Program-made: the position numbers and the translations under genes
In this document: positions 42,294-52,486 of the stretch, one piece after another
Numbering within the stretch: position 1 is the first letter of the stretch
How the letters are laid out: each line of letters opens with the position of its first letter
The notes under the pieces: model-generated
Database searches by the model: none
Told to the model about the DNA's origin: nothing
Seen by the model: only the letters and a program-made list of their open reading frames with translations
Assembly (NCBI RefSeq): GCF_900091495.1
Contig: NZ_LT607413.1
Span: forward strand, 5,285,001 to 5,349,000
Direction: 5' to 3'
Origin: Micromonospora echinospora
Lineage (GTDB): Bacteria; Actinomycetota; Actinomycetes; Mycobacteriales; Micromonosporaceae
DNA length: 64,000 bases

Positions 42294-43237
42294 CGGTAGT
42301 GCACCCGCCGTTCCAGAATGCCGAACTGGATGCCCGTGCAGATCAACATGATCAGCAGCAGCACGACCGCCTGGGCGCTCGCCGCGCCGAAGTCGGCGGA
42401 GCCGAACGCGAACGCCTTCTCGTAGATGGAGTAGACCAGGGTGGTGGTGGCGTCGTCCGGTCCACCCTTGGTGAGAATGTGGATCTGGCCGAAGCTCTGG
42501 AGCGCGTGGATCGTGGAGACCACGACGAGGAAGAACAGCTGCGGGGAGAGCAACGGGATGGTGACGTTCCGGGCGAGCCGCCAGCCGGTCGCGCCGTCGA
42601 GCCGGGCCGCCTCGACCACCTCCTGCGGAATGGCCGCCACTCCGGCGGAGAGCACCAGCACGTTGTAGCCGAGGTTCATCCAGACGGTGGCGACGCCGAC
42701 CGCCGGCAGGGCGATGGACGGGTCGGTGAGCCAGTTGACCCGGTCGACGCCGACCGCGCCGAGCAGCCCGTTGGCGATGCCGATGGCCGGGTTGTAGATC
42801 ACCGCGAAGACCACGGACGCGGTGGCCACCGAGAAGGCGAACGGCAGGGCGAAGGCGGTGCGCAACGCGCGTACGCCCCGGATCCGCGACTCCAGCAGCA
42901 GGACCACCAGCAGCGCGCCGAACACCGCCGGCAGGACGCTGATCAGGGTGAAGATCGCGGTGGTGGCGAGCACTCCGAGGAATTCACCGGACAGCATCTC
43001 GGCGTAGTGGGCGAAGCCCACGTAGGCGCTCGGTGCGCCGAAGATGTCATTGCCGTGTGTCGACAGGTAGAGGGTCCGGCCGAGGGGCCAGAAGATGAAC
43101 AGGGCGAAGACCGCGACCGATGGCAGGAGCAGTAGCCAGGCCAGGCCACGCTCGCCACGTGGCCGGCCGGACGCGGGGGAACCGCTGGCCGTGGCCGCCG
43201 TGGCTTCGGCGTCTTCGGCAACCGAGGGGGGAGGCAC
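42290..43237 (-). CDS. ugpA: Ugp-type ABC transporter permease, UgpA
   Basis: A 315-residue permease, the first gene of the operon. After a hydrophilic start, the first helix is LAWLLLLPSVAVFALFIFWP. VEAARLDGATGWRLARNVTI is the EAA loop contacting the ATPase. FGQIHILTKGGPDDATTTLVY is characteristic of UgpA. The start at 43237 is the longest; no strong ribosome binding site is seen. The 377-base divergent region upstream (43238-43614) contains two CGTACG hexamers (43408-43413 and 43423-43428) but no regulator site I can identify. Confidence 0.9.
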   Translation of the reverse strand: MPPPSVAEDAEATAATASGSPASGRPRGERGLAWLLLLPSVAVFALFIFWPLGRTLYLSTHGNDIFGAPSAYVGFAHYAEMLSGEFLGVLATTAIFTLISVLPAVFGALLVVLLLESRIRGVRALRTAFALPFAFSVATASVVFAVIYNPAIGIANGLLGAVGVDRVNWLTDPSIALPAVGVATVWMNLGYNVLVLSAGVAAIPQEVVEAARLDGATGWRLARNVTIPLLSPQLFFLVVVSTIHALQSFGQIHILTKGGPDDATTTLVYSIYEKAFAFGSADFGAASAQAVVLLLIMLICTGIQFGILERRVHYR

Positions 43238-43614
43238 CGCCGCACCCTACCAACGGTTCCGGTTGAAGAAATGCTCCAGACACCCCTGCGTTACCTGACA
43301 GCAACCTTCACGCCTCCGGCTTCCGGTTCCCTCGGCCGTCCGTTTGCCGAGTTAGGAGTGGTAAACGCTGGTCGATGGCCCGAGATGGTGGAACGGTGCC
43401 GGCGAATCGTACGCGGCATTGACGTACGCCAGAGGCGGTCGATCCGCCGGGTGGCGCGACGACATCCATGGTGTCCGATTTGTTGAGATCTGGCGTCATC
43501 TGGCAAACGTCGTCGCCGGACCGAGGTATTTTCCCGCCGCCGCCCGTCTCCCTGAACCTGAGAACGTCGACGTGGTAGCCACGTCGGCACCCGGCGTCGA
43601 TGGGAGACCCTGTC

Positions 43615-44220
43615 ATGGCCATTTCGGGCCGCCGCGCTCGCCGTGCGGCACTGGCTCTGCTCAGCTGCGCCGCCCTGACCGCCCTGGTGGGCGGAACCGC
43701 GGTCGCCGCCCCGGTGGACGCCCCGCCGGATCGGATCCGGTCCGTCACGGACGTCTGGATGCGGGACGTCGCCACCGACGTCGGCCTCCAACCGCACTGG
43801 GGCAACCCGATCTGGGCCAGCCCCGACGTGCGGGTCTGCCGGACGCCGGTGCCGTGCGACGTCAGCGCCAACCCGGTCGTCGGCGCGACCAACTACATCA
43901 AGGTCCAGTTGCGGAACCCCGGGCCGTACGGCTCCGGCACCGACACCGGCATCCTGCGCTTCTACCGCACCGACCCGGGTGGTGGCCTGGTCTGGCCGAC
44001 AGCCTGGACGCCGGTCACCTCGGTGACCGTCGTCGTCCCGCCCGGCGTGACGACGGTGCTCGTCCCGTGGATCGGCGTGCCCGGTCCCGGCCACTTCGAG
44101 CTGCTCGCCGTGTGGGACTCCGTGAACGATCCGCTGCCGCTGCTGGGGCCGGACATCATGACCAACGTCCGGTACCACAACAACATCGCCTGGCGCGGCG
44201 TCGACTCGGTCATCGTCTGA
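43615..44220 (+). CDS. Secreted protein of unknown function with beta-sandwich look
   Basis: A 201-residue exported protein. The ATG at 43615 follows GGGAGA; an alternative ATG at 43600 only adds five residues. The signal peptide (RRAALALLSCAALTALVGGT) ends near AVAA. The mature part contains VWMRDVATDVGLQPHWGNPI, a Cys-x5-Cys pair (VCRTPVPCD), NYIKVQLRNPGPYGSG, and alternating hydrophobic strands (VTSVTVVVPPGVTTVLVPWI) suggestive of an Ig-like or CARDB-like domain. I do not recognise a function. Confidence 0.7.
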   Translation: MAISGRRARRAALALLSCAALTALVGGTAVAAPVDAPPDRIRSVTDVWMRDVATDVGLQPHWGNPIWASPDVRVCRTPVPCDVSANPVVGATNYIKVQLRNPGPYGSGTDTGILRFYRTDPGGGLVWPTAWTPVTSVTVVVPPGVTTVLVPWIGVPGPGHFELLAVWDSVNDPLPLLGPDIMTNVRYHNNIAWRGVDSVIV

Positions 44221-44238
44221 CCGCCACACACGGTCGGG

Positions 44239-44480
44239 TCAGGTGCGGCCGGTCAGGAAGGCGTCCAGCACGGCCATCGACTCGGACCAGCCGGCGGGGT
44301 GGTCGTGGGATAGACCTTCACCACGTACGGTGACCCGTTCCCGTCGCGTACGCCGACGACCTGGCCCACCGCGCCCTGCACCGACGGTGCCCACCGGTCC
44401 ACCTCGATGCCGGGGAGCTGCGGTCGTAACCGGTCGAGAACGTCGGCGAGCACTGCGGGATCGACGGCCACGGGAACCAT
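44239..44480 (-). pseudogene. Two short gene remnants, one aminoglycoside phosphotransferase-like
   Basis: On the minus strand 44480-44300 reads VLDRLRPQLPGIEVDRWAPS, then VGQVVGVRDGNGSPYVVKVYP, the N-lobe of an aminoglycoside phosphotransferase-like kinase with its ATP-binding Lys. It breaks off after about 55 residues. In the next frame, HPAGWSESMAVLDAFLTGRT ends at a stop codon (44239) and looks like the C-terminal tail of a different protein. The rest of the 44221-44745 gap contains nothing I can assign. Confidence 0.45.
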
Positions 44481-44715
44481 CCTGTCGTCCGCCCCGCTGG
44501 CTGGTCCACCAGCAGGGGGTTCTCGCCATGGGGATCGGACGGGCAGGCGTCCCCGTCCGGGCGGTGTCGTAGGCTCTGGGCGGGAGCGCCGCCGTGCGGT
44601 GACCCGTCCAGGCGTAACTGTCGGTCACCGGCCCTCTCGTGCCGGCCAGTCGACCGTCGAGCAGGTCCACAGCGACGTGGGCGACGTTGCTGGCGCCAGC
44701 GCCGCCGGCGGGTGA

Positions 44716-46089
<1,374 letters not shown>

Positions 46090-46294
46090 ACCGGGCCGAC
46101 CGTCACGCCGGACGTCCGCCCCCAGGCGACTCCCAATTCCACCGTTCCGTCCCCTCACCCGATGGCGTCGCCGTAGCGTCAGGTCGGGCCGACCGGTCCC
46201 GCGCCGACGGGGCGGACACGTCGTGGCCCGCCCCGGTGGGTGACGGGTGTGGGCGGGCCCAGGAGTTCCGGGCGCCAGACAGGAGGGAAGTCCG

Positions 46295-47959
46295 GTGCCG
46301 CGCCAGACGCCGCCGACCCTCGCGGGGACGCCCCCGTACCCGATGGCGGGGACGCCGCTGCTGTGCGACGCCCGCGAGTACGGGCTGGCCGGGGACGGGC
46401 GGACGAACGACCAACCGGCCCTCGCCGCCCTGGTGGACCGGCTCGGTGACGGGTTCGTCGCGGACGGGCGGGCCCGGATCATCTACTGCCCGCCCGGCGT
46501 GTACGCGATCCGGGACGCCGGCACCGTCTGGCGCAGCGGAGTCTCGCTGGTGGGCGCGGGACCGGGTGCCACCCGCTTCCTGCTGAGCAACGAGGGCAAC
46601 CGGGCCGAGCCCGTACCCCTGGCCTTCCACACCGCCGAACTGCACGGCGCGAGCCCCGACCGGCACCTCGCGTACTGCACCTTCGCCGACCTGGAGATCG
46701 ACGGGTCGGGCGTGGCGTCGGCCGACTACAACCCCCTGGCCAAGGGCCTCGGGTTGCAGTACGTGATCGGCGGGCTGTTTCGCAACCTGTTCATCCACCA
46801 CACCGCCGCCACCGGCTTCGGCTGCGACTTCCTCCAGGACACCCTGGTCGAGGCGGTACGGGTCGTCGGATGCGGCCGGATGGACAACGGCCTGGAGATG
46901 GGCGGCGCCGGCATCGGCGTCGGCATCGGCGCGTGGGGCGCGGTGGAGCGGTTGACCATCGCCCACTGCAGCGCGGTGGGCAACGCCACCAACGGGATCT
47001 TCCTGGAGATGCAGCACCCGGACCGGCCCCAGCCGCGGGGGATCCGGGTCGTCAACTGCCATGCCCAGGGCAACCGGTTCGGCATCGCCGACTGGGGCGC
47101 CGACGGGCTCATCGTCACCGGATGCACGATGACCGGCAACCTCGAGGCCGGCTTCCAGGTCTCCGCCAAGGGCACCAGTGGCATCCCCGGCCGGGGTGGG
47201 CTGCTCACCGACTGCGTCATCGACGGCAACCTGCGCGACGGCGTCAGTATCGGCAACACCCGGGGCCCCTACACCGTGCGGGGCAACCGGATCACCGGTA
47301 ACGGTCGCTACGGCTACCACCACCACGACCTGGGGCACAGCGACGGCACCGCCGCCGAGGAGATCGTCATCGAGAGCAACGACATCTGGGGCAACAGCCT
47401 CGACGGGATCCGGGTCGACCGTCCGCTGCGCGACACCGTCGTCATCAACAACCGGATCCGCAACAACGGCCGGCAACGTGCCCCCGCCGCGTCCGGCGGT
47501 GGCGATTCCGTCGGCTACGGCGACACCACCCTCGTCGACCGTCAGGCCGCGTGGCCGGAGGACGGACACCGGGGCAAGGTGCTGCGGGTGGGCGACCGGT
47601 ACGCCGTCGTGGCGGCCAACGACGGGAACACCCTCACCCTCGCCCCCATCCGTCCCGGTGCCGCCAGCGCCTGGTCGGCCGACACACCCGCGCCCGGCAC
47701 CGCGTACGAACTGCCGGCCCCGCCCCCGAACCGCGCCGGAATCACGATCAACGCCACCGTCGACTCGATCACCATCCGCGGCAACCTGATCCGGGACAAC
47801 GGCCCCGGCACGCAGACCCACGGCCTCTGGATCACCGACCGGGGCGGCTGCCTCAACTGCCGGGTCGTCGACAACGACCTCGACGGCAACCGCACCCCCG
47901 TCCAGGCCGACACCCCGGCCGTCGGCGGCCACTGGCGCAGCAACCACAGCGACCAGTGA
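46295..47959 (+). CDS. Right-handed parallel beta-helix protein (pectate lyase superfamily)
   Basis: A 554-residue protein. The GTG at 46295 is preceded by AGGAGGGA. REYGLAGDGRTNDQPALAAL is the pectate lyase-3-type opening found in exopolygalacturonases and phage tailspikes. It is followed by at least ten coils of NGI/NRI-type repeats (SAVGNATNGIFLEMQ, HAQGNRFGIADWGADGLIVT, GNRITGNGRYGYHHHDLG). A unique insert at about 395-460 precedes the last coils. No signal peptide is visible, which is odd for this family. The predicted role, carbohydrate binding or cleavage, is based on fold only. Confidence 0.8.
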   Translation: MPRQTPPTLAGTPPYPMAGTPLLCDAREYGLAGDGRTNDQPALAALVDRLGDGFVADGRARIIYCPPGVYAIRDAGTVWRSGVSLVGAGPGATRFLLSNEGNRAEPVPLAFHTAELHGASPDRHLAYCTFADLEIDGSGVASADYNPLAKGLGLQYVIGGLFRNLFIHHTAATGFGCDFLQDTLVEAVRVVGCGRMDNGLEMGGAGIGVGIGAWGAVERLTIAHCSAVGNATNGIFLEMQHPDRPQPRGIRVVNCHAQGNRFGIADWGADGLIVTGCTMTGNLEAGFQVSAKGTSGIPGRGGLLTDCVIDGNLRDGVSIGNTRGPYTVRGNRITGNGRYGYHHHDLGHSDGTAAEEIVIESNDIWGNSLDGIRVDRPLRDTVVINNRIRNNGRQRAPAASGGGDSVGYGDTTLVDRQAAWPEDGHRGKVLRVGDRYAVVAANDGNTLTLAPIRPGAASAWSADTPAPGTAYELPAPPPNRAGITINATVDSITIRGNLIRDNGPGTQTHGLWITDRGGCLNCRVVDNDLDGNRTPVQADTPAVGGHWRSNHSDQ

Positions 47960-48135
47960 CGCCGGTCGGCCGGCGCGACGTGGAGAGCGTGACGGTCGGC
48001 ACAGGCACTGCCGCGGGCCGGCGCCGGTGTCCGGTCCGGACCTAGCATTCCGGCTGACGGGTCAGGTGCGGTGCGCGGCCGGGTCGGCGGCGAGCGCCGG
48101 ACAGATCCACGGGCCGGTGACGTGAGAGGCGGACC

Positions 48136-49326
48136 ATGCAGACGACCGGGGTGTCATCCCGTCCGGCGGCCTCCGCCCGACGGCGTCGCCTCGCCGCGGT
48201 GCTCGTGGCGGCGGCGACCGTGGTCACGATGGCGGCTCCCGCCCAGGCCGCGGTGCCCGGGTACGTGTCGGCGACCTCGGTGGAGGCGTTGGGCGGTGAC
48301 CTGTCCACGGTCGGCCCGGCGGTGCGGACCACCTACCCGGGAGACCCGTTGCGTGCCGCCGACTACCTCAAGCCGATGGGCCCGTTGGGCCACTACGGGC
48401 TGATCGGTCCCTGGGGACCGCTCGGGGTCGCCGGTCCGATCGGCGACGCCGTCTGGCACCCCGCGAACTGGATCACCGGAACGGTCTGGGACGACTGGGC
48501 CGGCATGCTCGGGTGGTACGGCGGGCCGATGAGCGACTGGGGGCCGCTCGGTCCCGACGGGCCGCTCTCCGACCAGGCGTACCACCAGACGCTGCCCGGC
48601 CTCGGCGACTTCAGCAAGCAGGTGCAGGCGGGCGGCGTGTGGGGCGTGCTGTGGCCGGTGGGCCCCCTCGGCGCGCTCGGCCCGCTGGGGCCACTCGGGC
48701 CGGTCGGCGCGCACGGCTTCGGACGCAACTCCACCGGCGCGTACGTCACCAGCGGCGGCTCGGTGCAGCGGAACGTGGACGTGCCGTACGGTTCCGGCAC
48801 CCGCAGGTACGAGCTGTACGAGTCCTACGGCGACCAGTACGCCCGCGACCTCGGATACGACAACGACACCTCGTTCATGGTGGAGCGGAGCCACCTGGCG
48901 TCCGGCAGCGCGGTCGAGTACTCGTTCACCTCCCGCCACACCCAGTGGGTCACCGTCAACGTCGTCCCGATGTGGATGCGCTACGACCTCGCCACGGTGT
49001 CGGCGTACGTGACCAGCGCCGCGGGGAACCGGCTGAACTATCCGGCCGGCGCGGCCCGCGGAACGGCGCTCGTCGACGACTTCGACCTGCGCCTGACCGA
49101 CGACACCGGGCGGGTGCTCGCCGTGTCGGACTCCGTCGAGCTGGCCGACACGATCCAGGTCCAGGTGGCCGCCGGCACGCGACTGAAACTGACCGTCACC
49201 CACCACCAGCGTGGCTCCTACGTCGGCTACCACGACGGTTACCGCTTGTTCGTCACCGGCTCGACGCCGCACCTCGTGGGCACCGACATCACCGGGGCGC
49301 ACCAGCGTCCGGTCGGGACGGTGTGA
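48136..49326 (+). CDS. Secreted protein with GPLG-rich region
   Basis: A 396-residue exported protein. The ATG at 48136 has GAGAGG upstream and starts a signal peptide (RRLAAVLVAAATVVTMAAPA). The mature N-terminal 170 residues are rich in a Gly-Pro-Leu/Trp-Gly pattern (PMGPLGHYGLIGPWGPLG; GPLGALGPLGPLGPVGAHG), interrupted by a Trp-rich segment. The C-terminal half (about 215-390) looks like a beta-sandwich with VEYSFTSRHTQWVTVNVVPM and LKLTVTHHQRGSYVGYHDGY. I do not know a family; the repeats are not strict collagen Gly-X-Y. It may be a surface or matrix protein. Confidence 0.7.
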   Translation: MQTTGVSSRPAASARRRRLAAVLVAAATVVTMAAPAQAAVPGYVSATSVEALGGDLSTVGPAVRTTYPGDPLRAADYLKPMGPLGHYGLIGPWGPLGVAGPIGDAVWHPANWITGTVWDDWAGMLGWYGGPMSDWGPLGPDGPLSDQAYHQTLPGLGDFSKQVQAGGVWGVLWPVGPLGALGPLGPLGPVGAHGFGRNSTGAYVTSGGSVQRNVDVPYGSGTRRYELYESYGDQYARDLGYDNDTSFMVERSHLASGSAVEYSFTSRHTQWVTVNVVPMWMRYDLATVSAYVTSAAGNRLNYPAGAARGTALVDDFDLRLTDDTGRVLAVSDSVELADTIQVQVAAGTRLKLTVTHHQRGSYVGYHDGYRLFVTGSTPHLVGTDITGAHQRPVGTV

Positions 49327-49393
49327 CCGCACCGGCTCCTCCGCTGACCCGGCCGGGGTCCGGGGACGATCCCGACGGGACCGGCGCCGGAGG

Positions 49394-50710
49394 TCACCGG
49401 TCCACGACGGGCAGGATGGTGCGGCTCCGGCCGGGCCGTGGATGTGCGTCGGCGGCGGCGGCCAGCCGTACCGCGTGGTCGCGCTGCTTCTGCCAGTGGC
49501 CGTACAGGGCGCCGCGCTGGGAGAGCCGGTCCACCTCCCGGATGGTCTCCGGGGCCACGTCCCCGGGCGGCGCCTCCCGCCACGGGGTGCCGGGCAGCGG
49601 CATGAACGTGTGCGCGTGGATCCGGGCGCCGAGGTCGGCCAGCTCCCGGGCGAGACCCAGGGACGCCTCGACGTCGGCCCGGTCCTCGCCGGGCATGCCG
49701 AAGATCATGTCGACGTTGATCCGGAAGCCCTCCTCGACGCCGACGCGTACCGCCCGGCGCACCTCCTCGACGCCGTGCCCGCGCTTGGCGGCGTCCAGGA
49801 TCCGGTCCGAGCCGGACTGCGCCCCGACGATGATGTTGGTGTTGGCGCAGTACTTCCGGACCAGGCGCAACGCCTCGCGGGTGATGTGCTCGGGCCGGAT
49901 CTCGCTGGGGAAGGAACCGAAGAAGACCCGGCCGTCCGGGCCGATCCCCTCCCGGCAGGAGGCGAGGAGTTCCTCGACCGCGTCGAGGTTCGCCTCGTCG
50001 GTCTGGCTGCCGTACGACAGCGCGGTCGGGGTGATGAACCGGACGTCCCGTAGCCCGCGCTCGCGCATGGCGTCGACGTGCCAGCGGACGTTGGCCACAC
50101 TGCGGTGCCGGAACTTCGCCGAGAACATGAACGGGGTCTGGCAGAACCGGCAGGAGAAGACGCAGCCGCGCGTGATCTCCAACGCGTTGAACCGGTGCCA
50201 CCGGAGCGAGAAACCCCGGAACTCGTCGAGCGGTCGCCGTTCCGGACGCCGGGTCCGGACGATCGCGCCGGTGGCGTCCCGGTACGCGAGGCCCGGGATC
50301 CCGGTCGGGTCGCCGGCCGCGTCCACCAGGCGCAGCAGCGTCGTCTCGCCCTCCCCGACCGCGGCGACGTCCCAGCCCGCGTCCAGGGTCTGCACGGGTT
50401 CGGCGGTGGCGTGTACGCCCCCGGCGACGTGCGCCACGTTCGGGGCGTCGACCAGCCCACGGATCAGTGCCAGCTCGCCCGCCATTGCCTCGGCGTCCGG
50501 CGAGTAGAACGACCAGAGCACCAGGACCCGCTGCGCCCCACCGTCGAGCGCGGTCCGGACGTGGGTCGCCGTCGCCTCCGGGGTCTCGCCGAACCGGACC
50601 TCGTACGGCGTGCTGGTGCGGTGCTCCTCCAACGCGCCGAGCAGGACGTGGAATCCATACGTCACCGCCTTGCGGTAGCGCAGCACCAGCACCAGAGCGG
50701 GAGCGTCCAT
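49394..50710 (-). CDS. B12-binding/radical SAM protein (MJ_1487-like)
   Basis: A 438-residue cytoplasmic enzyme. The N-terminal about 150 residues form a cobalamin-binding-type Rossmann domain (RVLVLWSFYSPDAEAMAGEL, HVAGGVHATAEP, VAAVGEGETTLLRLV). The radical SAM core starts at ITRGCVFSCRFCQTPF, with Cys183, Cys187 and Cys190 for the 4Fe-4S cluster, and continues through FGSFPSEIRPEHIT, VGAQSGSDRILDAAKRGH and NVDMIFGMPGEDRADV. This matches the B12-binding/radical SAM family named after MJ_1487, whose substrate is unknown. The B12 domain lacks the DxHxxG motif, so any cobalamin binding would be base-on or absent. It is a single-gene unit. Confidence 0.85.
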   Translation of the reverse strand: MDAPALVLVLRYRKAVTYGFHVLLGALEEHRTSTPYEVRFGETPEATATHVRTALDGGAQRVLVLWSFYSPDAEAMAGELALIRGLVDAPNVAHVAGGVHATAEPVQTLDAGWDVAAVGEGETTLLRLVDAAGDPTGIPGLAYRDATGAIVRTRRPERRPLDEFRGFSLRWHRFNALEITRGCVFSCRFCQTPFMFSAKFRHRSVANVRWHVDAMRERGLRDVRFITPTALSYGSQTDEANLDAVEELLASCREGIGPDGRVFFGSFPSEIRPEHITREALRLVRKYCANTNIIVGAQSGSDRILDAAKRGHGVEEVRRAVRVGVEEGFRINVDMIFGMPGEDRADVEASLGLARELADLGARIHAHTFMPLPGTPWREAPPGDVAPETIREVDRLSQRGALYGHWQKQRDHAVRLAAAADAHPRPGRSRTILPVVDR

Positions 50711-50789
50711 GGCGGCGATTGTGCCAGGCGGGGCGCGACGCCCGATCCGTGCACCGCCCGCGCGCCGCCTACCCCTCCTGGGGCGCCGG

Positions 50790-51557
50790 TCACCAGTGCC
50801 GGACGGCCAGCAGGCCAAAGGCGACCACCAGCACGGCGCACCCGGTGACGGTGATCGTCCGGAGCCGTACCCGCAGGTCCGTGTCCCACCGGTCGCCGCT
50901 GCCGGCGGCGCGGCGGGTCAGCGGGGTGAGCGCCCGCCCGACGCCGAACCCGACCCCGGCGAGCACCACGACGTCCAGGCGCTGGCCGACGAGGAGGAGC
51001 GCGGCGGCCAGCACGTACGGGGCGCTCGACGAGACGTAGGTGCGGACGCCGGTGCCCATCTCGAAGCCGAACTGCAACGCCCCGCGTCGCGGGTTGCGCT
51101 GGAGCACGTCCTGCGGCACCTGGCGGGCGTTCTGCGGCAGCCGGAGCGACACCAGGCCGAGTTCCCGGAGCAACCCCAGCACGGCCACCGCCACGACGGC
51201 CGCGTACCGCACCGACGCGGGCAGGGGAGCGGACAGCCCGGAGAGCAACCCCAGCGCCACCGCGCTGAGCAGGCCACCGGCGACCAGTCCCGTGCTGAAC
51301 AGGGCGAGCAGGACGCCCTGCCGATCTCGATCCCGCCACCCGGGCGAGGCCAGCGCGTACGCGCTGTTGTGCGTTCAAACCGAACCGGAGAGCGTGTAGC
51401 CGGTGAGCGCGCCGATCACCGCCCAGGTGAGCACGTGCCCGGACGCGGCCGCGCCGAGGGCGCCGACGGCGAGCAGCACCGCGGGCACGAGTGGCGCGGT
51501 GACCCACCGGCGGGCGACCCGGGCGGGCCGCACCGGCGTCGGTTCCCGGCCGGTCAT
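50790..51557 (-). pseudogene. Membrane protein gene split by an in-frame TGA at 51375
   Basis: From the ATG at 51557 (overlapping the previous stop by four bases) the frame encodes two hydrophobic helices (APLVPAVLLAVGALGAAASG; LTWAVIGALTGYTLSGSV), then meets TGA at 51375-51377. The same frame continues open for another 195 codons to 50790 with further helices (GVLLALFSTGLVAGGLLSAV, YAAVVAVAVLGLLRELGLV, LAAALLLVGQRLDVVVLAG, VTGCAVLVVAFGLLAV) and no good internal start (first GTG at 51260, no ribosome binding site). A CGA to TGA change would explain it. Intact, it would be a 255-residue membrane protein of unknown family and the last gene of the Mau-like cluster. Confidence 0.65.
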
Positions 51558-52486
51558 ACCGGGGCGCCGGTCAGGGTCCGCCAGGTGTTCTCCCCGACGA
51601 TGCCGTCGGCGGTGAGCCCGTTCTGCCGCTGGAAGTCCCGTACCGCGGCGTCGGTGGCCGGTCCGAAGACCCCGTCGACCGACAGCCCGTGGCCGTGCGC
51701 GTTGAGTTGGCGCTGCGCGCCCCGGACGGCGTGGCTGCTGTTCCCGGAGCGGACGACGACCACGAGGGCCGGCCAGGTGGTGGCGTCGACGACACCGGTG
51801 GCCGCGAGGCCGGCCGCCGTCTGGAAGGCCTTCACCTTCGCCTCGGTGTCGGCGCCGAAGATCCCGTCGACCGTGGTCAAGTGGCCACGGTTGGTCAACA
51901 GGTGCTGCACGGTGTAGACGTCGACCCCGGTGGCGCTCCGTCGGACGCTGGGCCAGAGGACCTTGCCGAGGCAGCCGCACTCGGTGTTCCACCGGCAGAT
52001 CGACCGGACCCATCCCGAGCTGGTCTTGCGGTATCCGTCGTGGCAACGGCGCTCGACCGAGCACGCGCAGGCGCCGCACGCCCCCTGGAAGCGCCAGAGC
52101 CAGCCGTCGTACGTCCCGGAGTAGCACTCGTTCGGCCGCAGGATCCAGGTGACGCCGTCGTTCTTGTGGAACCCGGTGTAGGTCCCGCTGGTGTTGCAGG
52201 CGTCGGCGAAGATCGCGCTCGGTCCGCAGCCCGGCGAGCAGTTGTGGTCACTGGCGTAGCTGGGGCACCCGGCGTAGATCGTGTAGCCGTCGGCGTACGC
52301 CCGCCGGGCGGCCGGGAAGACGCTGAGCGCGGCCATCCCGACGGCGGTGCCCGCCCGGAACACGGCACGTCGGGACAGCGTCCAGGCGGTGCGGGCGCGT
52401 CCCGTACGCGCCGGCGGGCGTCGGACCGCGGTTCCGGTGCCGGGGTCGGTGCCGCGCAACGCGGGCACGGCGTCGAGAGTGGTCAT
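51554..52486 (-). CDS. Tat-exported 12-cysteine protein with two peptidoglycan-binding domains
   Basis: A 310-residue protein. A twin-arginine signal (LSRRAVFRAGTAVGMAALSV) spans about residues 38-65. A domain of about 115 residues follows with exactly 12 cysteines, including CGACAC and CGC-type clusters, and several Trp (TWILRP, GWLWRF). The last 130 residues are two peptidoglycan-binding-1 repeats (VQHLLTNRGHLTTVDGIFGA; AQRQLNAHGHGLSVDGVFGP). The operon includes MauE and a MauD-like thioredoxin, which in methylamine dehydrogenase clusters export and fold the light chain, itself Tat-exported with six disulfides. The Cys domain is only analogous; I see no clear sequence match. A disulfide-rich wall-anchored protein is the safest description. 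Confidence 0.75.
   Translation of the reverse strand: MTTLDAVPALRGTDPGTGTAVRRPPARTGRARTAWTLSRRAVFRAGTAVGMAALSVFPAARRAYADGYTIYAGCPSYASDHNCSPGCGPSAIFADACNTSGTYTGFHKNDGVTWILRPNECYSGTYDGWLWRFQGACGACACSVERRCHDGYRKTSSGWVRSICRWNTECGCLGKVLWPSVRRSATGVDVYTVQHLLTNRGHLTTVDGIFGADTEAKVKAFQTAAGLAATGVVDATTWPALVVVVRSGNSSHAVRGAQRQLNAHGHGLSVDGVFGPATDAAVRDFQRQNGLTADGIVGENTWRTLTGAPV

Noticed and set aside
43238..43614. A PHO box controlling the ugp operon
   Set aside because: Expected from known regulation of ugp genes, but I found no direct GTTCACC-type repeats in the upstream region.
51375..51377. Selenocysteine recoding of the in-frame TGA
   Set aside because: No SECIS-like hairpin directly after the TGA and no redox context in the flanking residues; a nonsense change from CGA fits better.
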